A DNA stretch of 64,000 nt from Stomorhina lunata (Eukaryota; Arthropoda; Insecta; Diptera; Rhiniidae): positions 61,545,928-61,609,927 of the forward strand of contig OW121744.1 in the NCBI GenBank assembly GCA_933228675.1. Reading direction: 5' to 3'. Position numbers and translations under genes: made by a program. The stretch's first letter is position 1. Each line of letters begins with the position of its first letter. Under the pieces are notes generated by a model that was given only the letters and a program-made list of their open reading frames with translations, was not told where the DNA came from and made no database searches. Below are positions 44,077-55,790 of the stretch, one piece after another.

Positions 44077-44862
44077 CCCAGTAAGAAAAAAGGTTTATTC
44101 TCAAATTGAGGATGATTTGAAAATAAATCTTTTTTCAAAGGTCAAACGTTTGATACTGATTTGATACTGATTTAAGAATAATAGCGTTCTCAACAAAAAG
44201 GGGACTTTGTTCTCAAATTGAGAAATGCCTTTTTTCTCAAATCATTATCAAACCTCATTCTCAAAGGTTTTTCAAATGTGGATATCATCTACATGTGAAA
44301 CATAAATAAAATGTCGTTGTATTTTCGATATTTTTGAGTTTGTTTATTTGGTTTTTGAAAACGGTGCATCATATTTGAATTCTTTTTTTTATTGTTAGGT
44401 AAAAAAAAATGTTAAGAAACAAAGAAAATTTACTTATGCATATGAATATTATTGAATTTTTAATCTTGACATTTTTTAAGCAAGGTTTTATGGTCAAATA
44501 TGGATCAATTTAAAAAAAATCCGAAAGAAATAACGAATTTCTTTGAAATGCAATGCCATTCCATTAAAATATCTTAAACATTAATTTTTTTGACATTATT
44601 TTTTTTAATGTTTGAAAAAATTTTGAAACAAGGTTTGATATCAAATTTATATAACACCATTTTTCAAATTATTCTCAAATCATCTTAGGGTTTGATAATG
44701 ATTTGAGAATAACCTTTATTCTCAATTTGAGAAACTATAATTTTTCAAGCGTCATTTGAAAATGAATGTGAATCTCAAACATCTGTTCAGGTTTGAAAAA
44801 AACGTTTGATATCAAATGTAAAAGTCATCATATTTCAAACATTTGACACTGTTCTTACTGGG
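44077..44862. mobile_element. Element with CCCAGTAAGAA termini
   Basis: CCCAGTAAGAA at 44077 is inverted at 44862. The interior is AT-rich, with repeated palindromic strings TTCTCAAATTGAG(AA) (44097, 44211, 44719 region), repeated TTTGATA..GATTTGA blocks, and no gene. A second copy in the same family starts at 63830 and runs off the window. A possible 2-bp CA duplication flanks it; superfamily not assigned. Confidence 0.75.
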
Positions 44863-46004
44863 CACTATGATAGAGAAGGGTATAAAAAAAACGTGTTTTT
44901 TTCCATATTATATTTTTTTTGTAATGCGATGTATGGAAATGTTATAATTTCAGTAGACATTCGCACTTTTTTTTTTTTTTTTGATAGTTAACGTATAGTT
45001 ACATGATAACTGATGAATCATCTATACGTCAATCTATTTATTTATTCATTTATGGGTTTATCAATTAAATCTGAAACTTTGCACTTGTGTTTTTTTTTCA
45101 CTGGTTTCTTTATAATCTGATTTTATTCAAATAAAAAACAAATGATTGTCAATCATAGATCGAATTGTTAGTCGTATACAAAAAAATGTAAGGCCTTTTT
45201 ATTCTGTAACACTGTTGCTCAAATTGTAGGTAATGGAAGTGGATAGGATAATTCCAATGCTATAAAAAGTCTAGTGTTTTAGAGCTATCTAAGACATTAC
45301 AAGAGTGAAAACTGAATAGAAATAAATTTCTGGAATAATTTTTGAAATGACTCATAAGGGAATTGATAACGTCTTATTTCTCATATCTTAATATTTGTTT
45401 CACATTTTTCCGCTATGGTTTTGCAACGGAAGAAGTTTTTGTATCTACATTTGGTTGATATTTAAATGGGTCCATGATTCATGCAAAATACATATTACTA
45501 AACTATTTATAATCAAATTGAAAGAAAGTCAGTCAGTCTTCTTTATGTTAAGTTATCAAATTTAAGTTCAAAAAAGGAAATTAAAAAGAACAAAAACTTT
45601 TGAAGAAAATTGTAAGGGTTGATTAAATTAACCTTATTTCTACCATATCATCTCATACTGAATAAATTATATTAATTGCTTTCTTATTTTTCAACTGCTA
45701 GGAGCCTGAAAAGCTATTAAGAAAGTGCTGTAGTCCATTAAACTCAGCTTTTTGATACCTTTCATCAATTTCTCGAGCTTTAAGTATATGTAGGTCATTT
45801 TCGTCAGCGGTTCTAATATTAAGTGTGGACCGATTGTCATGAAATTTCGATTTATGTTTACAGAAGACCAATCTGTGCAAAGTTTTAGCAAGAAAACTTT
45901 TAATATCTTTAGAATAAAAAGTAAGAAATTGCTACAATCGGTCAAACCCGATCATACGATACCCTTCACACCACTAAGGTCAAAGGTGTTCTTTTTCCTG
46001 TATA
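44863..46004. other. Intron sequence without a recognised gene
   Basis: AT-rich. At about 45690-45985 a degenerate module with TATGTAGGTCATTTTCG and ACCCTTCACACCACTAAGG is a piece of the common dispersed repeat. No gene. Confidence 0.45.
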
Positions 46005-47289
46005 AAGAGTGCTCTAAATAAAATTTGTAGTTGGATTTTCTTAAATAAAAATCAAACCTTCTAATATAAAAACTCTACAAAATACGCAAATATAATGACA
46101 TATTATACAAAATCATTTAGCATTAAAATGTTTACTTAGTACTCGGGTTTTGCAAAATTATCGACTTTTTTCGGAAACCCTCCCATTAAAGATTTTACAG
46201 TTGCTTCTGATACCTTTTTGGAGCATGTGTTCCACCTGCGCTTAAAATCGGACATGTTCTTGGAAATCTTTCCTGTGTTCTTCAATTCCTTTTTTACCAG
46301 AGCCCAATACCTTTCCACAGGCCGAAGTTCTGGACAGTTAGGTGGATTTGCCTCTCGTGGTACAAAAATGACATTATTCTTTGAGTACCACTCTAGTGCC
46401 TTTTTTCCATAATGGCATGATGCCAAATCGGGCCAAAAAAATGTAGCCACTCTGTGCTCTCTTAAAAAGGGTAACAACACTCCTTTATAAAAATTTCTGT
46501 GTTTATTGTGCCAGATGCCACAAATACTTTACTTCTTTTGCCACAACTGCAAATAGCTTGCCACACGAGAAACTTCTTAGGTAATTTTGTTTGTTTTCTT
46601 GTGCGAAACTCTTGCCGAACATTGCCCCGTTTATCAGCAACATAAAAATCTTGACCAGGAAGTTGAGAAAAGTCTGCCAGTACGTATGTTTCATCATCCA
46701 TCACACAACAGGTGTATTTTTTTATAAAATCAGACTTCAATTTTTTCGCTCGTTTTTTTTGCTTCTAAGTTCTTTATAGCATTGCGATCTGGAACCTTTT
46801 GGACTTTGTATGTCTTCAGTCCAGCATAAGCTTTGACTCTATGTGCAAAATTCGTAGAACATTTCACCGTACGAGCTGCTTTTCTTAAAGAAGTATTAGG
46901 CGCTCTTCGAAAGAGTCGCTGGACTTCTTTTGCCTTACCAATATCTGAAGGACCTTTTTTCCTCCCTGATCCAGGTTTTCTTTCAATGCTCAGGTTTTCC
47001 TTATACCGTCTGATGGCATTAGAAATCGTTCGAGGGTCAACTTTCAAATTTTTAGCTATTTTTTTAAAAGTCCATGACGGATTTTTTTGAAAAGTTTTAA
47101 TTATATTTTCACGAACTTTTTTTTCGCAGTCCATTTTGATTGAAATAACTATTGAAAATTAATAATTTCTAAAATAGTAGTATCTGACATATCTATAGAA
47201 ACTAACTTGATCAAAAAATAAATTATTTCTTGCACTATGGATAAATTTTGTCTAAAATAGTAAATGCATATTTTTTTTAGAACACTCTT
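46005..47289. mobile_element. DD37E Tc1-like element, copy B (most complete ends)
   Basis: The ends AAGAGTGCTCTAAATAAAAT and, inverted, AAGAGTGTTCTAAAAAAAAT lie between TA dinucleotides (46003-46004, 47290-47291). Length 1,285 bp. Sequence is nearly the same as copies A and C, pointing to recent activity. Confidence 0.9.
46136..47134 (-). pseudogene. DD37E transposase with frameshifts
   Basis: Three frames in order make the whole protein: 47134-46730 (helix-turn-helix DNA-binding part), 46740-46462 (first catalytic Asp region MDDETYVLADFSQLPG and KKFLVWQAICSCGKRSK) and 46480-46136 (WPDLASCHYG ... LRPVERYW, ending FAKPEY). A few bases are lost around the first junction (poly-A run) and about 12-15 bases, coding for LQKR, are missing near 46480. 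Otherwise the protein is complete, about 340 residues. Confidence 0.88.
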
Positions 47290-47291
47290 TA

Positions 47292-47985
47292 AAGACAAAT
47301 ATTTGCTAAATTTTGCCATCATACAAACATTTTCTCAAAACTTATAAATTAAAGCTGTTTCCGTCATTTAGACTTATATGAGAGCTAAGGTCAAATGTGA
47401 ACCGATTATCTCGAAATTTGGAGAATTGACTACAGTTATGTAGTCAATTATGTATGCAAAAAAATAGATTCAAAATTCTAATTATCTTCAGATTTATGAG
47501 TGTTTTACAGATTTTTGTCTCATTAAGTGGGTTTTGACAGAAGAGTTTGTATGGGAGCTATGGTCAAATGTGGGCCGATTTTAACGAAATTTGAGACAGT
47601 GATTTTGGTTTACATAAGCAGTATTTGTTTTAAATTTCATGAAAAAATATTGATATTTGTGGCCAAAATATCAATTCCGGAAAGTGGTACCTATGGGAGG
47701 TACCATAAATAATGGACCGATTTTGACGAATTTCAATAGCCATGGTCCCACTATCAAATAAATGATATGTGCCAAATTTCATGAAATTATTTTTAGAATT
47801 GTGAACTGTACTTTGATTACATGGTTTACATGGGTATCCAGCCAGCCAGACGGACTGACATCGTTAATTCGACTCAGGAGGTGATTTTAAGCCTATTGGT
47901 ATAAAAAGGTGGGTTTAAGGCAAATATCTCTATGCGTAAAATATATAAGCACAAACTTATATGGTGGTGAAGGGTATAATTAGCC
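47292..47985. repeat. Cluster of common fly dispersed repeat modules
   Basis: The motif TGGGAGCTATGGTCAAATG occurs near 47555 with weaker relatives near 47375 and 47690. It is followed by CAGCCAGACGGACTGACATC (about 47843), GTATAAAAAGGTGGG and finally TGGTGGTGAAGGGTATAA (about 47961). The same ordered modules occur at 43925 and, inverted, 34395. Non-coding. Confidence 0.6.
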
Positions 47986-49160
47986 TTTATAAGATTTTCG
48001 GGAAATTTAAGTAACTGAAAGATAGATTAAAAAATGGACCGATTTTGGGAAAAAGAGTGTTAGTGTCTATGTTTAATGTCAAAATTTGAACCGGGAAGGA
48101 GTCTAGTAGAGGGTCTAATATGGTTGTATTTAATATTTACCCTTGAGTATGTGCTAAACTATAACTGTAGACCGCTTTAAACTAAATATAAGTAAATGTC
48201 TTGCCAACGGCCGCACTTGAGGAAAAAATAAAATAGGATAGGAGCAGGGCAGGTTTCTCCCCCAAATATAATAATTTTACGTGTAACAGTGTATCAAGGC
48301 ACAGCTTTCTAATCTTCTGCAATTGATCTTCTTGTCAATTCTAGTAATTGGGAACAAATATGGTAGAATCGGTAAAGGGGAACTTTGTCCCCCGTACAAA
48401 CGAACTAGTTATTCGTGTGAATTTTAAGAACTTTTAAAGATAATCTTCAAAATTAATAAATTATTTTTACGAAAATATGCAGGATAGAAGCAGGAGGAGT
48501 TCTACCCCCCCTAAGAAATATTATAGCTTATCTTCACAAGAGTTAGAGGCAGAACAAATAAAATTGAACTGTTTGTAATTTTAAGTCATGGAAATATAAC
48601 CATATACGGACAACACTATAAGTGATAAAAGACTAAAAAAGAAAGAAACGTATCCTACAGTTTTGCCCAAAGTCATACACTTTTTTATGGGACCTTAAAG
48701 TTTTGGGACCTCGGTGTCATTTTTGACAAAAAGTGATCCTTTTCTCAGGCTTATATCTTGCAAACCGTTCGGAATTTTTATTTACTCTCTGAGGCAAAGT
48801 TATAATTCTGGTCATAAAGGACAAAGCGGTGTTAAGAATCATTCCTAGGAAGTTTATATATTGATATTTATCTACAAAGTTGTTTATTGGGATCTTAGGT
48901 ACATTTTAGTAGTTGATTGTTTCCTTGAATTTTGAAAGGTTTGCTACCTATGCACCTAAACAGGGGAAGCAATTTTTGGGTGTCCAAATCTTTGGCTGCC
49001 CATAAAAAAGAGATTATCTTGGGACAAAATAGTAAGACAATGGTCTTTTTTGTCTCTTTTATCACGCAAAGGTGTATGTATATGGTTAATATAACTGACA
49101 TTCTTCTTGAACAGAATTGTGTATATTTTAAATGGAATATTTAAAACGTTAATTGTGAAC
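47986..49160. other. Intron sequence, possibly the body of a Helentron-like element
   Basis: No gene. The stretch 48660-48870 (TATATCTTGCAAACCGTTCGG) recalls the opening of the repeats at 52483 and 59197, and the stretch ends at a hairpin like theirs. The element's start is not clear. Confidence 0.35.
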
Positions 49161-49164
49161 ACAT

Positions 49165-49200
49165 TTGAACGGAAAGCACGGGCAAGCCCGGGTCTTTAGA
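49165..49200. repeat. Hairpin resembling a Helentron/DINE 3' end
   Basis: AAAGCACGGGCAAGCCCGGG followed by TCTTTAG. It matches the layout AAAGCTCCGAGCAAGGCTCGG (written here over its 20-base core CCGAGCAAGGCTCGG) plus TCTACC at the 3' ends of the 52.5-kb and 59.2-kb repeats, but with different, complementary stem bases. Confidence 0.5.
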
Positions 49201-50313
49201 TGTAAGAATATTTTTGCTGAACTGGAATAAAGGGCCAACATATTTTAATTTCATCATTTTATTACATAGTCTTATCCTCTAGATCAATTTCTATCACTTA
49301 GCTAAATTTCAAGTATAAAATGTCATTATTAATAAAACTATACGTATTTATATTTCAACTTTTTCATACAAAACCCTTATAACTTTTAGATAAAACACTT
49401 TATATCTAAAAACCCGAAATTTCGACTTAAGCCATTATTATTTATTATCACAGATATTATTATGTAATTCAGAAAGTGTCAATAAAGGCCTATTGGCCTA
49501 ACAGTTCAAAAGTGACAAAACAATTTTTAGACCATTATTTGGTAGAGAATGGGTTAATATTGAAAAACTTTATTAAAAAATAAAACATTCCTAAAAGATA
49601 AATAACATATCTACACAGAAGCAGTTAGTGCGTGTTTTTATAAAATAAATCTTTATATTTATTTTTGGATTAATATCAATTACTTAATTAAGAATTAAGA
49701 AGTTGGTTTTTATAAAATTCAAAATTAACGCTTCGTTGTTGTTGGTTGGAGCTGCTTTAATTAATAAAATGCATAAAAACCATAAAATTGAATTTTATAA
49801 ATAAGATAACATTAACAAATGAAAAAAGAAGAACAACATTTATAAAGTGAAAAAGTATAAAAAAATACGAAATGGATACTTGAAATTCCAGCCAAAAAGA
49901 AGACACACCCAAAATACCACTCCACAAAAAGGAGAGTTTTTATTTTAGTTTCTTTATTCCCCAAAAAGAAGATTCATTTGTGAGTAAATATACAAATATA
50001 CAAATTTAAGAACTTAATTCTGTTTTCCACTCAAAAATACTTTAAGAGCCGGTTTTTTGTTGATTACTTAAATTTTGTTTAATAATTGTTTTTTTTTACT
50101 AAATTTAATGGTTGTAAAATGAAGTTGATTTTTGTTGCAGGGGTAACACTGTGACTTATATTTAAAAGAGCTTAACTAACAATGTCCCTTCTGAATTACT
50201 TTCTATCCCTAATCGCCACTCCTAGCATTAACTAAATAATATTTTTTAGGTCAAATAAGAATAAAAGAAGGAATTTTTTAAATTGGATAAATACAAAATA
50301 AAATTGATCCATC
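49201..50313. other. Intron sequence without a recognised gene
   Basis: AT-rich. A GGGTTAA string at 49551 was examined as a possible MITE end but has no partner. Nothing else seen. Confidence 0.45.
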
Positions 50314-50560
50314 TTAACCCTTAAAAGCATAGCGTTGTAGATCTACATCGTATTTTTAATCGCATATATTTTGTACGGTACAATTTTTTTAGTAATTTTC
50401 ATGTTTTGTAATTTTGATATAAAATTTATGCATGATGATATCAGAATGTTTTTCTGAAAATAAAAATATAACCCAAATAATTTTTTTCTTATTTTTCCTT
50501 TTACGGGTTGTTTTCCATTTATTTTTCATAAAAATAAAAATTCATGCATTTAAGGGTTAA
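50314..50560. mobile_element. piggyBac-type MITE with a palindrome at +15
   Basis: TTAA at 50314-50317 and 50557-50560. The ends are CCCTTAAAAGCAT and, inverted, CCCTTAAATGCAT. The near-palindrome CGTTGTAGATCTACATCG (50333-50350; perfect core TGTAGATCTACA) starts 15 bp inside the left end. No coding. Confidence 0.78.
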
Positions 50561-50684
50561 ATGACACCTGCATCAAGCCGTTAAAATCCGGTTTGAACTC
50601 GACCATAAAGACCACCGGGGTCATTAATGTACAAAAGATGTCTGCTGCATTTTGTCATTATACGAAGATTTTCGAGAGTTTATT

Positions 50685-50739
50685 TTAACCCTTTTCCTGT
50701 CCAGTGCATCATATGTGATGCACAACAATTTAATATTAA
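50685..50739. mobile_element. Left end of another TTAA MITE, with a second TTAA-CCC start behind it
   Basis: TTAA (50685-50688), then CCCTTTTCCTGTCCA, then the stem-loop palindrome GTGCATCATATGTGATGCAC (50704-50723), exactly 15 bp in. No matching GGG-TTAA end was found; at 50736-50739 another TTAA is followed by CCCATGTACTGCC, so the first element may have been truncated by, or nested with, a second. Confidence 0.6.
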
Positions 50740-51306
50740 CCCATGTACTGCCAATTCATGTGATTCAAAAGTTTACATTTTAATGCATTAAACACATAGA
50801 CAACAGCAGGCTACACGAACACCGACTACAAAAGTCGTTGGCTGCAATCGTCGCCTCGTAGTCAGCTACATAATTATTTTGGGGACGGCATCTACATTTA
50901 AGATGGCAGCTACATTTCGAAACACCTGTTTATGAGTGGTGCCAATATCGCGTTTATAAGATGGACAAAATAACAATTTAAATTTTGATAAAAACGACAT
51001 AAATTCATTTTATTAATTAACCTCCGAAATTAACGGTTTTCCTGTACCTGATGGTATGTCTATATCAAAAAAAATTTATAGAAAGATTTTGGTGTGATCT
51101 CTAATAGTTTAAGAGTTATGGGCTTTTTAAATTTCAAGAATAATACGGTATAACATTAGAAGCTTATATTCGATATTAACTTTTTTGGTATCAAACAAAA
51201 GCTACTGAAAATATCTTTTATATTATTATATATTCTATATAATATTCTTTATAATGGATAAGGAGCTAATATACTATAAACTTATTTCTGCAACCGACTT
51301 TTTTTA

Positions 51307-52470
51307 AAGAGTGTTCTAAAAAAAAAATATGCATTTACTATTTTAGACAAAATTTATCCATAGTGCAAGAAATAATTTATTTTTTGATCAAGTTAGTTTC
51401 TATAGATATGTCAGATACTATTATTTAAGAAATTATTAATTTTCAATAGTTATTTCAATCAAAATGGACTGCGAAAAAAAAGTTCGTGGAAATATAATTA
51501 AAACTTTTCAAAAAAATCCGTCATGGACTTTTAAAAAAATAGCTAAAAATTTGAAAGTTGACCCTCGAACGGTTTCTAATGCCATCAGACGGTATAAGGA
51601 AAACCTGAGCATTGAAAGAAAACCAGGATCAGGGAGGAAAAAAGGTCCTACAGAAATTGGTAAGGCAAAAGAAGTCGAGAGACTCTTTCGAAGAGCGCCT
51701 AACACTTCTTTAAGAAAAGCAGCTCGTACGGTGAAATGTTCTACGAATTTTGCACATAGAGTCAAAGCTTATGCTGGACTGAAGACATACAAAGTCCAAA
51801 AGGTTCCAGATCGCAATGCTATAAAGAACTTAGAAGCAAAAAAACGAGCGAAAAAATTGAAGTCAGATTTTATAAAAAAATACACCTGTTGTGTGATGGA
51901 TGATGAAACATACGTACTGGCAGACTTTTCTCAACTTCCTGGTCAAGATTTTTATGTTGCTGATAAACGGGGCAATGTTCGGCAAGAGTTTCGCACAAAA
52001 AAACAAACAAAATTCCCTAAGAAGTTTCTCGTGTGGCAAGCTATTTGCAGTTGTGGCAAAAGAAGTAAAGTATTTGTGGCATCTGGCACAATAAACACAG
52101 AAATTTATATAAAGGAGTGCCTACAAAAACGGTTGTTACGCTTTTTAAGAGAGCACAGAGTGACTACATTTTTTTTTGGCCCGATTTGGCATCATGTCAT
52201 TATGGAAAAAAGGCACTTGAGTGGTACTCAAAGAATAATGTCATTTTTGTACCACGAGAGGCAAATCCACCTAACTGTCCAGAACTTCGGCCTGTGGAAA
52301 GGTATTGGGCTCTGGTAAAAAAGGAATTGAAGAACACAGGAAAGATTTCCAAGAACATGTCCGATTTTAAGCGCAGGTGGAACACATGCTCCAAAAAGGT
52401 ATCAGAAGCTGAACTGTAAAATCTTTAATGGAAGGGTTCCCGAAAAAAGTCGATAATTTTGCAAAACCCT
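51307..52470. mobile_element. DD37E Tc1-like element, copy C, right end lost
   Basis: Plus-strand orientation. The left end AAGAGTGTTCTAAAAAAAAA follows TA (51305-51306). On the right the sequence matches copies A and B until AAAACCC at about 52470 and then breaks into a short TA run and the repeat at 52483. The right TIR is therefore missing. Confidence 0.87.
51464..52460 (+). pseudogene. DD37E transposase, nearly intact but frameshifted
   Basis: The frame 51464-52318 is continuous from the start (MDCEKKVRGNIIKTFQKNPS) through the helix-turn-helix region and first catalytic Asp (MDDETYV) to HRVTTFF. It then goes out of frame in a run of T (an extra T relative to copies A and B at about 52170). 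The correct frame resumes as FFWPDLASCHYG to LRPVERYW (52158-52400), with a further small insertion near 52408. It is the best copy for the family's N-terminal two thirds. Confidence 0.88.
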
Positions 52471-52482
52471 ATATATATATAT

Positions 52483-53963
52483 AGAATGGCTATCTCGAAA
52501 ACGGCTCTAACGATTTTGATAAAATTTGGACAGTGGGTATCTTTTTTGATGTATAGATCGAAGAAGAAGGGACTTTTGGAACTTTTACCTCTAAGAGGGT
52601 AAAAACGGGTAAAAAGGGGAAAAAATCGAAAACGCTATGTCTCCTAAAGTAATAGGTATAGAAACAAAATTAAAATTACGTTTTAAACAGCTTTGAAAAT
52701 AAGCGGACAGGTGTTTGGTACTTTTTTGAAACTATGTCAGATAGGGGGTAAAAAAGGGTGAAAATAGTTTTTTTGGCACCTTTTTAACCCACTCTTATAT
52801 TTTAAACTAAAGAATATAGAAAGAAACTTGGTACTGCAATCAATAGATGTAAAAAAAAAACATGAAACACGTATTTGGTACTTTTTTGATTTTGGAGCCA
52901 AAATGGGTAAAAAAGGGATAAAATGATAACTTAACATCTCCAAAGTAATATGAATAGGAAGATTATACATTATGTTAAATGCGTTTTAAAAAAATGTACC
53001 GAATTCAATTGGCACCAAAAAAGTACCAAATATACATATGGAACTTTTAGAAATTAGGGAATAAAAAGGGGGAAAAATTAGTATTATTTTAAACAAATGA
53101 ATGTTTGTCTGTATGTATGTTCTTTATAGAATAGTAAACTGTGAATTTGATTGTGTTATGCTCTTTAGCGAAGATGTTGCGGATAAGCCGGCGAAGGTTT
53201 TAAAGTTGATAAGACTAATTTCCGACAGATGGCGCCACTGAAAATTACTAAAAATTAATTAAATCGTAAACTGTACATTTGATCATGCTATGATCTTTAG
53301 CAAAGTTATAGCGCATGAGCCGACGAAGGCTTTTTAGTTGGTATGAATAATTTCCGACAGGTGGCGCTACAGAAACTTACTCAAAGTCAATTTAATCGTA
53401 ATCTGTATATTTAATCATGCTACATTCTTTAGCAAAGTTGTTGCACATGAGCCGACGAAGGTTTCTTAGTTGGTATGAAGAAATTTCGACAGGTGGCGCT
53501 ACTGAAATTTACTCAAAGTCAATTTAATCGTATGCTGTACATTTAATCATGCTATAATCTTCAGCAAGTTGTTACGGATAAGCCGAAGAAGGTTTATGAA
53601 TTGGAATAAGCAAAGTCCGACAGGTGGCGCCACAGAAAACTACTCAAAATGAATTAAATCATAAACTGTGCATTTGATCAGACTATAATCTTTAGCAAAG
53701 TTGTTGCGCATGAGTCGACAGAGGTTTCTGTTGATATGAATAATTTCCAAAATTATTCAAAATGAGTTAAACTGTAAACTATGCAAACTATGTGTTGGTC
53801 GGACAAAATAAATCAAATAATTCAAAATTAACTGAATATTTCTACAATGTCTTTCCTCTAAATTTATTTTAGCACTTTATAATATAAAATATATAAAAAC
53901 TTTAAAATTTTCCTCAAAATGCTTATCATAAAGCTCCGAGCAAGGCTCGGTCTACCAGGTACT
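52483..53963. repeat. Helentron/DINE-like repeat, copy 1
   Basis: Nearly identical to 59197-60655. It opens AGAATGGCTATCTCGAAAAC right after a TA tract, has a 0.6-kb block with AAAAGTACCAAA and GGGTAAAAAAGGG motifs, then five tandem units of about 115-140 bp (GTTGTTGCGCATGAGCCGAC ... GACAGGTGGCGC). It ends with a hairpin CCGAGCAAGGCTCGG and TCTACCAGGTACT. Block plus tandem units plus 3' hairpin is the DINE-1/Helentron-associated layout; no Rep/helicase gene. Identity as a rolling-circle element is inference. Confidence 0.8.
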
Positions 53964-54453
53964 ATAGATATAAGTATGCTCTTTTATATAATGAATTTTA
54001 TAAAGAACATACTGGGCTTTTATATAACATGAACTACGTAGCTCTAGCACACGTAGCGTGTGAGTTAGACAGTTTAAAAAATAACTTTTTAAAATTTAAC
54101 TTCTATTGAGTTAGAGTTATATAAATATAAATTTGTACATAATATTTTATTAGATATTATTATATACATTAAATATATAAATATTTTATAAGTATGTAAA
54201 TTGTTTACATAAATTCTCCCCATTATATTTGTGGTAAATAAATTCAAGTGGTTTAAATAGCTCATTTATTTCAATATTATATGGTGTTGACTGCACTAAA
54301 TCTTTTATTGTCGCCAACAAAAATAGAAAATAGTTTAATTTTGGCTACAGCTACAACGGTGGTCGGTAGTCGTGTAGCCGTGTAGCCGTGTCGACTCTAA
54401 AAAATTTATTTCTATTTGAATGCACGTATTCTAATTTTGACAGGTTGTAGCCC
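53964..54453. other. Inner flank of the 3.7-kb inverted-repeat region
   Basis: AT-rich to about 54290, then GTAGC-rich (CGTGTAGCCGTGTAGCCGTG near 54373). A hairpin-like CACACGTAGCGTGTG lies near 54048-54062. No gene. Confidence 0.5.
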
Positions 54454-54514
54454 GTAGCCTGCTGTTGTCTATGTGTTTAATGCATAATTGACGTGTAAAA
54501 ACCAATAAATTTAA

Positions 54515-54740
54515 GAAACCAAACGAGCGTCAAGTCCCAGCTGCTTACTCTTCTACTTTAGAATTTTAATGGAAATAAAGAAGTGGATCAGGCAAAGTAT
54601 AAGGAAGTCGGTCAGATATGAGAACTAGAAACCAAACGAGCGTCAAGTCCCAGCTGCTTACTCTTCTACTTTAGAATTTTAATGGATATAAAGAAGTGGA
54701 TCAGGCAAAGTGTAAGGAAGTCGGTCAGATATGATAACTA
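54515..54740. repeat. 113-bp tandem duplication
   Basis: Two adjacent copies (54515-54627 and 54628-54740), each beginning GAAACCAAACGAGCGTCAAG and differing at about three positions. A single recent duplication event. Confidence 0.92.
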
Positions 54741-55149
54741 TGGTCAAATGTTGACCAATTTTACGACATTTAACATCATATGGGTTTATGTTTTCTATGG
54801 ATCTTAACACAAATAAAACTAGTACCAGTATTTTTATGCAGGAGATCTGGTAGCCTTATAAAAATAAAGTGTCGTTTATCTTACAGTTTGACTATGAATT
54901 GCACTTTAATACTGACTTGCTCTTAAGCAATGACTTGTACCAAAGACTCTATAATATCGGATTTTTCAACAGGAACGCTACAAAATCACAGCGACAGGGA
55001 CAGCAGACGACGCCATATTTCTTGCTGCTCTTTTGACATTTCTCTTCAGTAAGGTTTGTCATTTCATGATCGAAAGATATACGATCTAAAGAGTCGAAAT
55101 TATTAAAATTTACTATCAAAATTCGGAGTCAGTGGCCTCAAAGTTAAGA
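54741..55149. other. Intron sequence, possibly 5' part of the mariner-like remnant
   Basis: No open frame. It precedes the transposase remnant and may contain its decayed first half. A dispersed ATGGTCAAATG motif lies near 54740. Confidence 0.4.
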
Positions 55150-55790
55150 GAAAATTCAGGTTCAGCGATGAGGCTCATTTCTGGCTGAATGGCTTCGTCA
55201 ATAAATATAATATGCGTTATTGGTAAGGCAGCAATGCACACGTACTCCATAAGTCATCATTGCATCCCGAAAAAAAATACGGTTTGGTGCGGTTTATCGG
55301 GCGGCGGCGTCATTGGGCCGTATTTCTTCTGTGATGATCAAGACCGGCACTTTACTGTGAATGGGAATCGCTACCGTTCAATGATAACCGAATATTTTTG
55401 GATGATATGGACTTGGAGGACATATGGTTTCAACAGTACGGCGATACAAGCCACATAGCGAATGTCACAATCAATTTATTGAAAACGAAGTTTGGAGAAC
55501 GTGTTATCTCATGAAATGGTCCAGTCGATTGGCCGCCTCGGTCGTGCAATTTGACGCCGTTAGACTATTTGCTGTGGGGCTACGTCAAGTCTATAGTCTA
55601 TGCCAAAAAGCCAGCGACGATTGATGAACTTCGTACGAATATTGAACGTGAAATTGCAGCGAGTCGGTCAATTTATGCTTGAAAACCGTCGGTGTCACGC
55701 AAAAGAAATCGAGGACTTAAGAATTTCATTGATATCCAAAATTGTTTTTGTTTTTTTTTTTTACAAAAAAATACTTTGTAGCGCTCTTAT
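55150..55790 (+). pseudogene. mariner-like transposase remnant
   Basis: Broken frames spell FSDEAHFWLNGFVNKYNMRYW, then GGGVIGPYFF, NRYRSMITEYFW, a Gln-Tyr-Gly in place of the second catalytic Asp motif, LLKTKFGERVIS-like sequence, and PPRSCNLTPLDYLLWGYVKS. It is the same family as 32690-33310, with similar defects. It has multiple frameshifts and is inactive. Confidence 0.8.

Larger units (their letters stand above)
50783..54485. mobile_element. 3.7-kb region between perfect 32-bp inverted repeats
   Basis: 50783-50814 (ATGCATTAAACACATAGACA then ACAGCAGGCTAC) is exactly inverted at 54454-54485. Next to both are further GTAGC/GCTAC-rich blocks (for example 50840-50890 and 54340-54400), so the repeats look like ends of one element. 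Inside sit the DD37E copy C and a Helentron-like repeat, which arrived later. Superfamily unknown. Confidence 0.6.

Noticed and set aside
49551..49557. GGGTTAA as a right end of a TTAA MITE
   Set aside because: No TTAA-CCC partner within 600 bp and no palindrome at +15.
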